A DNA stretch of 64,000 bases from Paenibacillus_AR mesotrionivorans (lineage in GTDB: Bacteria; Bacillota; Bacilli; Paenibacillales; NBRC-103111): assembly GCF_046098205.1 (NCBI RefSeq), contig NZ_JBJURJ010000002.1, positions 1 through 64,000 on the forward strand, given 5' to 3'. The notes beneath the pieces are model-generated. The model saw only the letters and a list, made by a program, of their open reading frames with translations. It did not search any database and was not told the origin of the DNA. Below are positions 16,314 through 24,114 of this stretch, in pieces. Both the position numbers and the translations under genes were made by a program. How positions within the stretch are numbered: position 1 is the stretch's first letter; the number at the start of each line of letters is the position of its first letter.

Positions 16314-18521
16314 TCACTGGACTGTTCCGCTTTGCCGCCGCGCAGCCGGAACCTCCACCTCCACCCGGTTGCGGCCCGCCGCTTTGGCCCGATACAACGC
16401 CGCATCGGCGAGGTTCACCAGCTCCTCCACACCCTTCACGGAAGGAGCCGCAGCAGCCAGACCCAAACTGACGGTTACGCGCACCATTCCTGCCCCGTCC
16501 ACAGGAATATCCAGCATGCCGATTCCTTCCCGCAGCTTCTCCGCCAGCTGGCGGGCCACCTCCAGCTTCATCCCCGGCAGCAGGACAATAAATTCCTCGC
16601 CGCCATACCGTCCCGTTATCCCATTGGTATGAACCAGCTTCTTCAGTGTCCGCGCCACCTTCCGGATCACCTTGTCCCCCGCCATATGGCCATACCGGTC
16701 ATTGATTTCCTTAAACCAATCAATGTCCAGCATCATGAGGGACATGGGCTCCCGCGCCTCCTGACACCTCCGAAAATCTGAAGCCGCCAGCTGCAGCACA
16801 TAGGAACGGTTGAAGGCCCCTGTTAACCCGTCGGTGGTGGCCATACGGCTGATTTCCTGGAATAACCGCGCATTCTCAATGGAGATGCCCACCTGTCCGG
16901 CGTATTCCGCCAGGATGGCCAGCTCATTATCCGGCACCTGTACCGGGCGGCTGCTGAACAGAAGCACCTCGCCCAACTGGCGTCCTTGATGCCGGATGGG
17001 AATCTCCAGCCGGATGCGGGGCCCCTCCAACACATCCGCATGGTTATCCGTGTCCACCCCGGCAGTATGGGCACCTGTCCATGACCCGATATTCCCCCGG
17101 GCAGCCTTCACCGCAGCCCCTTCATCGGACTCCAGCACAATACAACCCGCCTCACAACCCGTCACTCTGACGAAACTCTCCACCGTGTAATCCAATAAAC
17201 GGTCCAGATCATAGGTAGCCGTCAGGGTTTTGGACATCTCGTGAAGCTCACGAAGCAGCAGTCCTTGCCTCTCCTCCGATTGTTTCGCCTTTTTGAGGGT
17301 GTTGTACCGGTCAGCCAATGCCATGGACAATAGCATCGCCTCTCCACCCATCCCGATCCTCGGCGCATAAAGGGTGACGGCATTCAAGGGCAAAAGCTTG
17401 AATGCCGCCAGCATATTCACCAGTGCTCCTGCCAGCAGGAGCAGCCAGGCTGCGGCGTAATAACGGGAGGCACGGGTGCGGAACCGGACTCCGATGAAAT
17501 TGGCCGCGGTCATAACCAGGCCGGCAGCTACCCCGTAAACGGCAGCCTGGGTGGCCAGACCACCCGGCGGCAGCAGAAGGAGCAGCAACAACAGCACCAT
17601 CAGTCCGCCGGCAGCCAGCCGGTTCAATCTCCCGATGCGCGGAGCATATTCCGAAGCCGAGAGGAAGTGATGGGTAAACACAAGCGCAAGCAGCACTACG
17701 GTTACCAGCAAGGCCGGGTTGGACTTGGCTTCCCAGCCGGGCCATGCGGGCCACAGATATTGATAGGCGATACCGTCCCAAACGGCTTGCAGCAGGGCAA
17801 AAGCCGTAACAAACAGCACGTAATACAGGTACACCCGCTCCCGGATAACCAGGAACAAGAACAGATTAAACAAGGCGATTCCCAGCATAACGCCGTAAAA
17901 AATCCCCAACGCCAGGTTGGTTCCCTGCTCCTTCTCCGCAAACTCCTCCGCTGTCCACAGCTTCATGGGAAGCTGCAGGTAACTGTCTGTTACGATCCGC
18001 ATATAGATCACCTGCCGGGAATCCGGAGCAAAGGAAACGGGGTAGATAAAATCCCGGTGCTGGACAAGCCTGTCCTTAAAGGGCAGGGCACGGCCTGCCT
18101 CTACTTCCTTCAGCAAACGTCCTGTGGTTCCTTCTATCCAATAGAAGGTTACCCGGCTCAGGTGCGGCTTCTCCAGCTCCAGAACCAGATCCCTCCGTTC
18201 CGCTTCCATATGAGCAAGCTCCAGCTTCACCCAAAAGGCGGATTCCGACTGGCTTCCGGCCAGCCCGCTGCCGGTATACGGACGGTACCTCCCGTCTCCC
18301 GCCGGATCAGCAGCAGTCTCCAGCGTCCAGGAGCGGTCCCGGTCCTCGGCAATCCGGAGCACAGAGGCCAGATCCAGCGGTCCTTCCTGCAGCTGCTCTG
18401 CCGTAATCTCCAGCACATCCTGCTCCCCGGCTGCCCTTGCGCATGCGGCTCCGCCGGCCAAAACCAGGAGAACCAGCAAAAGACCCAAGCTTTTAAGGGC
18501 CAGAGAAATCAAACCTGCCAT
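16314..18521 (-). CDS. Diguanylate cyclase with 7TMR-DISM sensor, GAF-like and GGDEF domains
   Basis: Membrane enzyme predicted to make c-di-GMP. Order: signal-like helix; extracellular 7TMR-DISM ligand domain (about residues 60-190, with SAFWVKLEL and YPVSFAPDSRQVIYMRI); seven membrane helices (about 200-390); GAF-like domain (about 420-560); GGDEF domain with LMMLDIDWFKEINDRYGHMAGD and the active loop RYGGEEF. The residues before the active loop (TNGITG) lack the RxxD inhibitory site, so feedback inhibition is probably absent. ATG 18521 has GAGG six bases upstream; the longer frame to 18551 would overlap the preceding gene. It follows the YiiX-like hydrolase gene by 7 bp, so both form an operon. 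Confidence 0.92.
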   Translation of the reverse strand: MAGLISLALKSLGLLLVLLVLAGGAACARAAGEQDVLEITAEQLQEGPLDLASVLRIAEDRDRSWTLETAADPAGDGRYRPYTGSGLAGSQSESAFWVKLELAHMEAERRDLVLELEKPHLSRVTFYWIEGTTGRLLKEVEAGRALPFKDRLVQHRDFIYPVSFAPDSRQVIYMRIVTDSYLQLPMKLWTAEEFAEKEQGTNLALGIFYGVMLGIALFNLFLFLVIRERVYLYYVLFVTAFALLQAVWDGIAYQYLWPAWPGWEAKSNPALLVTVVLLALVFTHHFLSASEYAPRIGRLNRLAAGGLMVLLLLLLLLPPGGLATQAAVYGVAAGLVMTAANFIGVRFRTRASRYYAAAWLLLLAGALVNMLAAFKLLPLNAVTLYAPRIGMGGEAMLLSMALADRYNTLKKAKQSEERQGLLLRELHEMSKTLTATYDLDRLLDYTVESFVRVTGCEAGCIVLESDEGAAVKAARGNIGSWTGAHTAGVDTDNHADVLEGPRIRLEIPIRHQGRQLGEVLLFSSRPVQVPDNELAILAEYAGQVGISIENARLFQEISRMATTDGLTGAFNRSYVLQLAASDFRRCQEAREPMSLMMLDIDWFKEINDRYGHMAGDKVIRKVARTLKKLVHTNGITGRYGGEEFIVLLPGMKLEVARQLAEKLREGIGMLDIPVDGAGMVRVTVSLGLAAAAPSVKGVEELVNLADAALYRAKAAGRNRVEVEVPAARRQSGTVQ

Positions 18522-18528
18522 TTTTTCC

Positions 18529-19158
18529 TCAGGAATGAAGATCGATCTCAATTTCGTCCTCCAGCTTCCCCTTCAACAGCCGAAGTCTGCCGTCCGTGGA
18601 GAAATCCTTAGGCATAAATCCGTTAATAACCGCCTTCGGATCCAACAGACCCAGCTTAATGTAGGACTCCGCCACAAGCTCCCCGCAGGTATAATTATCC
18701 AGCTTGGACCGGATCCGGAAAAACCGCCCCTCCACCACCTCGGCGATCATTTTCCATTCGCCCGGATTGGGAATGCCATGGAGTTCGGTGAACAGGGAGG
18801 TCAGAGCCTGGATCATTTCCGGGGTACGCTCCACATCCAGCGGGCGCACCGCATACCGGGGCGGAACATAGGGAGTTACATCGCTTCCGTAGGTAAGCAG
18901 CCTGCTCTTCAGATCCACCAGCTTGGGGCCGGTGGTCTGGTCATGAAACTGGACATCGGGCAAATTGGTTAAAGCGGTGGATTCCCACAGCAGCGGCGTG
19001 TCCCATTCCGGTAAACGCACCACCATGGCGGCATGCGACCACATGCTTCCCTCCAACCGCTCTACCATCTTGCTGATCGGGTATTGCCCGCTGAACAGGA
19101 TCAAATCACCGGTTTGCATGGTTGGTTCAAGTTTGGAATACGGCTGCTTCATCATCAT
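18529..19158 (-). CDS. YiiX/YebB-like NlpC/P60-superfamily cysteine hydrolase
   Basis: Predicted permuted papain-like hydrolase acting on an amide or ester bond of a wall or lipid substrate. Typical elements are the N-terminal GDLILFSG, the His motif MWSHAAMVVRLPE and the later Cys motif DNYTCGELVAESY; in this permuted fold His precedes Cys. There is no signal peptide or membrane helix in 209 aa, so it is probably cytoplasmic. Three ATG codons in a row follow GGAGGGAATTT; the first (19158) is used. It is the first gene of an operon with the diguanylate cyclase, a pairing that could link second-messenger signalling to the envelope (inference). Substrate unknown. Confidence 0.75.
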   Translation of the reverse strand: MMMKQPYSKLEPTMQTGDLILFSGQYPISKMVERLEGSMWSHAAMVVRLPEWDTPLLWESTALTNLPDVQFHDQTTGPKLVDLKSRLLTYGSDVTPYVPPRYAVRPLDVERTPEMIQALTSLFTELHGIPNPGEWKMIAEVVEGRFFRIRSKLDNYTCGELVAESYIKLGLLDPKAVINGFMPKDFSTDGRLRLLKGKLEDEIEIDLHS

Positions 19159-19324
19159 AAATTCCCTCCATCTATCTCGCGCTTACTACGAGATTCGACA
19201 GACTGGGACGATTTTCCTATCCAGCTCACCATGATTTTGTAAAATCCAGATAAAAATTAGGTAAAACTTCTGGGAATTCTCTATTGAGGCCAAATTAGGA
19301 TGAACCATGTGTACGCCGAATGCA

Positions 19325-19370
19325 GCTAAAAAGCCAATGCATCCGGGGCTTACCCGCAGCTGCATTGGCC
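19325..19370 (-). terminator. Terminator of the permease/binding-protein operon
   Basis: GCCAATGCA (19333-19341) pairs with TGCATTGGC (19361-19369). On the minus strand the stem is followed by TTTTTAGC. It lies 11 bp after the binding-protein stop. Confidence 0.85.
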
Positions 19371-19380
19371 TATTAAAATT

Positions 19381-20784
19381 TTATTTCGCCACCGTCTTGT
19401 TATAGTTCCCGATCTTTTCTGTGATAGCCTTGGCCGCATCGTCCAGCGCTTGCTCAGGCGGCTTCTTGGCGGTAAGTGCCTCCTCGATGGCGCCCTCCAC
19501 CAGCTGGCGCGCTTCCGGGAACACCCCCATGACGGCACCTTGGGTGGCTTTGCTCAACTTGGTGCCGTGGAGCTGGTCGACTGCGGTTTTAAATTGCGGG
19601 TATTTGGCCATGTTGTCCTTCACGATCTGCTCGTCGTAGGCTTTTTTGGTAATGGGGAAATAGCCGGTGCTGATATGCCATTGAGCCTGAATCTCCGGCT
19701 TGGCCAGATACTTCATGAATTCCCAAACTGCCTTCTGCTCCGCCTCCGGCTTGTTGTTCAGAATCCAGTTGGAGGCTCCGCCGACAACTACGCCGCCTTG
19801 GGCTGCCCCCTCGGGTTTGGGCAGGAAGCCCGTACCCACCTCAAACTTGCCCGCAGCTGCATCCACAATCCCCCGGAGAGAAGCGGTGGAATCCAGCGTC
19901 ATCGCCACTTGTCCCGCAAGGAAGGCCTTCTTCGTGTCATCGGTTTTGCGGCCCAGGTTCACGGCGGACTTGGTATCAACCAGGTCCTTCCACCAGGAGA
20001 GGGTTTTAAGACCCGCTTCACTGTTCACAAGGGACTTGGTAGCCGGTGCGGTGCGGCCGTTACCGTTGTCTACATATTCGGCGCCCTGGTTGGCGAAGAA
20101 CTGCTCGGCGAACCAGCCGTAGATGGCGAAGGAAGCGCCGGTTTTACCGTCCTTGGTCAAAGAGGCTGCGGCTTTTTTCACGTCTTCAAAGGTTTGCGGC
20201 GGCTTCTCGGGATCCAGCCCCGCTGCTTTAAACATGTCCTTATTGTAATAAAGGATCGGGTTGGAGGTGTTAAACGGCATGGAATACTGCTTGCCGTCGA
20301 AGGTATAATAGCCGAGTATATTTTCCTCCAGCTGGGACAAATCGTATTTTTCCTGGTCGATGAAGGTCTGGACGGGGGTAATGGCCTTGGAATCGATCAT
20401 GAAGCGGGAGCCGATTTCGAATACCTGGATCATATTGGGGCCGCTTTTGGAATCCATGGAGGCCTTCATCTTATTCAGGCTCTCATCGTAGGTGCCTTGG
20501 TACACAACCTCCACCTTGATACCCGTTTGGGAGGCGTTGTAGTCTGTCACAACCTTGTCTATTGCCTTGCCCAGCTCGCCGCCCATGGAATGCCACCAAA
20601 CAATCTTCACCGGCTCCTTTTTGTCAGCTGCGGCTGTGGAGGCAGCCGGTTTTTCGCTGTTGGCAGGCAAGGAGGCAGCGGAGCCGTTGCTTCCGGGCTC
20701 CGTGACCCCTCCGCAAGCGGCGGTGGCCATTAATGCTCCGGCAGCCAGGACCGCCGTAAGACCTTTTCGCATCATCGATTTCAT
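19381..20784 (-). CDS. Sugar ABC transporter solute-binding lipoprotein (UgpB-like, family 1)
   Basis: Outer binding component of a CUT1 importer. The signal peptide ends in ATAAC with Cys24 as lipid anchor, followed by a low-complexity linker. The mature part shows KIVWWHSMGGELGKAID, NASQTGIKVEVVYQGTYDES and SNPILYYNKDMFKAAGLDPE, as in UgpB-type glycerophosphodiester or oligosaccharide binders. Length 467 aa is typical. Unusually for the class, its gene is the last in the operon, after both permeases, with a CCGCC/GGCGG hairpin in the 105-bp gap before it. Substrate cannot be told; the GH115 and pectin genes nearby suggest plant sugars. Confidence 0.92.
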   Translation of the reverse strand: MKSMMRKGLTAVLAAGALMATAACGGVTEPGSNGSAASLPANSEKPAASTAAADKKEPVKIVWWHSMGGELGKAIDKVVTDYNASQTGIKVEVVYQGTYDESLNKMKASMDSKSGPNMIQVFEIGSRFMIDSKAITPVQTFIDQEKYDLSQLEENILGYYTFDGKQYSMPFNTSNPILYYNKDMFKAAGLDPEKPPQTFEDVKKAAASLTKDGKTGASFAIYGWFAEQFFANQGAEYVDNGNGRTAPATKSLVNSEAGLKTLSWWKDLVDTKSAVNLGRKTDDTKKAFLAGQVAMTLDSTASLRGIVDAAAGKFEVGTGFLPKPEGAAQGGVVVGGASNWILNNKPEAEQKAVWEFMKYLAKPEIQAQWHISTGYFPITKKAYDEQIVKDNMAKYPQFKTAVDQLHGTKLSKATQGAVMGVFPEARQLVEGAIEEALTAKKPPEQALDDAAKAITEKIGNYNKTVAK

Positions 20785-20836
20785 GTTTGGTTTCTCTCTC
20801 CCTTAATGGTTGGTATGTATCCCTGTATATTGTGAA

Positions 20837-20850
20837 CCGCCTGACGGCGG
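20837..20850. promoter_or_regulatory. Intercistronic hairpin before the binding-protein gene
   Basis: CCGCC TGAC GGCGG is a perfect five-pair stem in the gap between permease and binding protein. It has no T-run, so a transcript-stabilising or processing role is more likely than termination. Confidence 0.4.
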
Positions 20851-20889
20851 GGATCACCGGAATCACCCGAATCGCCGGGCCAGGCTTTC

Positions 20890-21717
20890 TTAGCCCTTGA
20901 CCGCTCCCGCTGTGATACCGCGCACCAGCTGCTTCAGCCCCAGAACCAGCAGGAGCAGGGACGGCAAAAGAACGATGGCAACACCGGACAGCACCAGGCT
21001 CCAGGAGGTGAACTCCTCGAATTGCAGCATGCCGATTCCGATCTGGACCGTCCGCATCTCCGTGCTGTTGGTGATAAGCAAGGGCCACAGATACATGTTC
21101 CAGGATTGCAGAAATACATAAACGGACAAGGTGGCCAGCGCTGGGCGGGACAGGGGAAGCACAATCCTCAGAAAGTGCCGGATATGGCCGCAGCCGTCCA
21201 TCCGCGCCGCCTCGAACAGCTCCCGGGGCAGCTGCAGGAAGAACTGGCGGAGCAGGAATACGCCGAAGGCCGATGCCAGAAAAGGAATCGTCAAACCCGG
21301 ATAGGAGTCCAGCCAGCCCCATTTTTTGACCGTGAGATAGTTAGGAATGATGGTGACCTCCCACGGAATCATCATGGTGGACAGGAACAGAGCGAACCAG
21401 AAGGACTTGTACCGGAAGGGCACATACGCAAACGCGTATGCCGCCATAGCCCCTGTCACTACTTGTCCGAGGGTAATCAGCGCAGCAATAACGAAGCTGT
21501 TGGAGATGAACCGGGCAACCGGGATAATCTCCAGCACCTTCCGTATATTCTCCAGGTAAACACCGGATGGAAGCAGCTTGGGCGGATACACCATCGCCTC
21601 ATCAGGTGTCATGAATGCCGCCAGGAAGGTATAAAGCAGCGGATAGATCATAACCGCTCCTGCAATGGTCAGGAGCACGTAATACAAGCTGTGGCCGGAA
21701 ACACGCTTTAAGCTCAT
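20890..21717 (-). CDS. Carbohydrate ABC transporter permease (UgpE/AraQ-like)
   Basis: Second membrane subunit of the importer. It has six predicted helices, the pattern NSFVIAALITLGQVVTGAMAAYAFA, then MIPWEVTIIPNYLTVKKWGW, the EAA loop LFEAARMDGCGHIRHFLRIVLP, and the common end GITAGAVKG. Length 275 aa is normal. Its ATG overlaps the stop of the upstream permease gene by 4 bp (ATGA), so translation is coupled. The ATPase is encoded elsewhere, as is usual for MsmX-type shared ATPases in Bacillales. Confidence 0.93.
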   Translation of the reverse strand: MSLKRVSGHSLYYVLLTIAGAVMIYPLLYTFLAAFMTPDEAMVYPPKLLPSGVYLENIRKVLEIIPVARFISNSFVIAALITLGQVVTGAMAAYAFAYVPFRYKSFWFALFLSTMMIPWEVTIIPNYLTVKKWGWLDSYPGLTIPFLASAFGVFLLRQFFLQLPRELFEAARMDGCGHIRHFLRIVLPLSRPALATLSVYVFLQSWNMYLWPLLITNSTEMRTVQIGIGMLQFEEFTSWSLVLSGVAIVLLPSLLLLVLGLKQLVRGITAGAVKG

Positions 21718-22670
21718 TGGTAATGCACCTTCCTCTCCAGCACCGTAAACTGGATCACCGTCAGAATGAGGATAATCACAAACAGCACAAGTGCCATGGC
21801 GCTGCCGGTGCCGAATTGGTAGTTCACGAAGGCTTCCTTATAAATCGAATAGACGAACACATCTGTGGAGCCGGCAGGCCCGCCTTTGGTCAAAATATGG
21901 ATCTGGCCGAAGGCTTGAAACGCCTGGATAATGGACACGATGACCAGGAAGAACACAGTAGGTGTCAGCAAGGGGAAGATAATTTGCACGAAGGTGCGCA
22001 TCGGGCCGGAGCCGTCGATCCTGGCGCTGTCGTAGATTTCCTCTGAGATTCCCTGAAGGCCGCTTAGCAGCACGATATAGTTAAAGCCTGAATGCATCCA
22101 TACGGTCATGATGGCAATGGAAAAAAGCGCCATAGACGGGTCCGTCAGCCATTGGACGGCGGGCAGGCCGATAACGCTGAGCAGGTAGTTGAACATCCCC
22201 AGTGTCGGATGGTACAGCATCATCCAGATAATGGCTGTGGTGCTTACGGACAGTGCTAAGGGCAGTGAGAAGATGAACTGGAATACCCGCATGTACCGCA
22301 GCCTGGTGTGCGTCAAGGCGGCCAGCAGCAAACCCAGTACAATTCCCGTGGGAACCGTAAGCAGCGTAAACAGCCCGGTTACCTTCAGGGAGTTCCAGAA
22401 AACAGCTGAGGTGAGCAGGTTCGCGAAATTCTCCAGCCCCACAAAAGCGGCGATCCGCCCGCGCGGGTCCGTCAGATGCACGCTGAGATAAAGAGATTGC
22501 AGCAGCGGATAAAACAGAAAGATGCCAAATACAAGCAGGGATGGCGCCAAGAACAGGTACCCGATGGCGTTCTCCCTCCGCTTCAAACGGAGCAGCGATT
22601 GTGTTTTCCGGTCCGGCTTGACGGCAATGGCCGGCGCAAGGATGGTGAGTTCTCCCTCCATCGAATTCAA
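21714..22670 (-). CDS. Carbohydrate ABC transporter permease (UgpA-like)
   Basis: First membrane subunit of the importer and first gene of the operon. The N-terminal part has YLFLAPSLLVFGIFLFYPLL; the EAA loop is EEIYDSARIDGSGPMRTFVQI. It has six helices and 318 aa. The TTG at 22670 lies five bases after AAAGGTGGGG and is kept; an ATG at 22661 is further from that site. Upstream are a TTGACA box and a perfect 11-bp palindrome that probably regulate the operon. Confidence 0.92.
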   Translation of the reverse strand: MNSMEGELTILAPAIAVKPDRKTQSLLRLKRRENAIGYLFLAPSLLVFGIFLFYPLLQSLYLSVHLTDPRGRIAAFVGLENFANLLTSAVFWNSLKVTGLFTLLTVPTGIVLGLLLAALTHTRLRYMRVFQFIFSLPLALSVSTTAIIWMMLYHPTLGMFNYLLSVIGLPAVQWLTDPSMALFSIAIMTVWMHSGFNYIVLLSGLQGISEEIYDSARIDGSGPMRTFVQIIFPLLTPTVFFLVIVSIIQAFQAFGQIHILTKGGPAGSTDVFVYSIYKEAFVNYQFGTGSAMALVLFVIILILTVIQFTVLERKVHYQ

Positions 22671-22745
22671 ATCTACCCCACCTTTATTGGGAATTTGTTC
22701 CTAACCTAACTCCTATCCCAGTGTAAGGGGCTTGTATTTCCCCAA

Positions 22746-22783
22746 TGTCAATGGAATGTAAGGAATTTATGGTAAATTCCTTA
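22746..22783 (-). promoter_or_regulatory. Operon promoter with an 11-bp perfect palindrome upstream
   Basis: TAAGGAATTTA (22759-22769) and TAAATTCCTTA (22773-22783) are perfect inverted repeats with a 3-bp spacer. On the minus strand a consensus TTGACA-type -35 box follows at 22751-22746, but no -10 box at 17-18 bp is convincing (TACACT lies 20 bp on), which suggests an activated promoter. The palindrome is a likely regulator site for the operon starting at 22670. Confidence 0.55.
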
Positions 22784-22818
22784 AGAAATTGTTAATTCCG
22801 CCGGTGACGAAACGGTAA

Positions 22819-22874
22819 ACCAAAAAACCGTCCCATGCCTGATGGAATCGCTCCATCGGCAGAAACGGTTTGGC
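22819..22874 (-). terminator. Terminator after the response regulator gene
   Basis: On the minus strand a long stem (AAACCGT and ACGGTTT outside, GCCGATGGAG and CTCCATC-like CCATCAGGC inside) ends in TTTTTTGG. It lies 11 bp after the stop codon. Confidence 0.75.
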
Positions 22875-22884
22875 AAAATAACCT

Positions 22885-24114
22885 TTATTCCTTCTCCGTC
22901 TCCTCCCCAGGCACAGCTGACAGCCCGCCCCGCCTGTACTGATTGGGGGATACGCCCATGTGCTTCTTGAAGGAGGTGCTGAAATAATGCTGCGTCAAGT
23001 AGCCCACCTGGGACGCGATATCGTGGATGGTAAGATCGGTGGCATGTAATAGCTGAATGGCACGGTTTATCCGGATCCGGGAGAGGAAAGCCAAGAAGGA
23101 AACCCCCATCTCCTGCTTGAAAACCCGTCCGAAGTAAACCGGGGATACCTGCAGCCGGTCCGCCACCAGCTCCAGCGACAGCTCCGGGTTGGCATATTGC
23201 TCCTGAGCCAATTGTTTGCCCCGGCGTACGATGGGGGACATGGGAGTGTCCCGGTATACACCTTGCCGTGCCGCCTGGTAAGCTGCCGGAATACCCGCCA
23301 GCCCGTCTACCGAAACAAACCGCTGCACCGTGGTTATTTTCAAATATCGGGTAATGGACGCTTCCAGAAGCGCCACAGTTTCCTCAGCAAGAATATCCCA
23401 TACAAACAGAACAATATGCCCGGAGCGGTCCCGGAAGATCACATGGCTGTGGCCGCCGAGGATTTCCCCGGTAATATTCTCAATGGCAAACAAAAACAGC
23501 TGCCGGTCGTTTTCCGTGGAGACGGGTCTGCCCAGAACCGTTTCCGACCAACGGATCAGGCCCAGGGTCAGCGGAGCGCAGGCGGGCAGCTTCAGGAAAC
23601 GGAGCTGCTCAAGAAGCTGTCCTTCATCCCGCTCCCCCTCCAGCCATTCCAGGCAAAACCGCTCCCGGAGCAGGGTTACATTCTTGGCAATCTGCCGGTT
23701 GGCCATGTCAAAATGCTCCTGCAGCTGCCTGCGTTCCTCCAACTGCTTGCGCACCTGGGTCAGCACACCGGTCAGCTGCGCCACGTTAATGGGCTTTAGC
23801 ACATAATCATCCACATTCAGCCTTATGGCCTCCTGGGCATAGGAAAACTCCTCATGGCCGGTCACGATAATCACCCGGCATTCCGGGAGCCGCTCCCGGA
23901 GCTCACGGATCAGCGCAATTCCGTTCATGATGGGCATGTTCAGATCCACCAGGATAATGTCTGCCTGCAGGTGAAGCGCAGCCAGCAGTGCCTCCTCTCC
24001 GTCCTCGGCCTCCCCGGCCACCTCCATCTGCAGCTGCTCCCAATCAATGGAGCCGCGTATGCCGTGGCGGATAATCGGCTCATCATCCGCCAGCAGAACC
24101 TTCCATTTTTCCAT
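22885..24114 (-). CDS. Response regulator with AraC DNA-binding domain (YesN-like)
   Basis: Output protein of the sugar-sensing two-component system. The N-terminal receiver has acidic Asp10-Asp11, the phospho-acceptor Asp57 (IILVDLNMPIMNG), Thr in VIIVTGHEEF and Lys in YVLKPI. A middle linker is followed by a C-terminal AraC domain (LSLELVADRLQVSPVYFGRVF and LTIHDIASQVGYLTQHYFSTSF). ATG 24114 has GGAGGAG seven bases upstream (409 aa); the frame extends to 24243 inside the kinase gene and is rejected. It overlaps the kinase gene by 32 bp. The likely target is the divergent ChvE/MmsA/MmsB operon. Confidence 0.94.
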   Translation of the reverse strand: MEKWKVLLADDEPIIRHGIRGSIDWEQLQMEVAGEAEDGEEALLAALHLQADIILVDLNMPIMNGIALIRELRERLPECRVIIVTGHEEFSYAQEAIRLNVDDYVLKPINVAQLTGVLTQVRKQLEERRQLQEHFDMANRQIAKNVTLLRERFCLEWLEGERDEGQLLEQLRFLKLPACAPLTLGLIRWSETVLGRPVSTENDRQLFLFAIENITGEILGGHSHVIFRDRSGHIVLFVWDILAEETVALLEASITRYLKITTVQRFVSVDGLAGIPAAYQAARQGVYRDTPMSPIVRRGKQLAQEQYANPELSLELVADRLQVSPVYFGRVFKQEMGVSFLAFLSRIRINRAIQLLHATDLTIHDIASQVGYLTQHYFSTSFKKHMGVSPNQYRRGGLSAVPGEETEKE

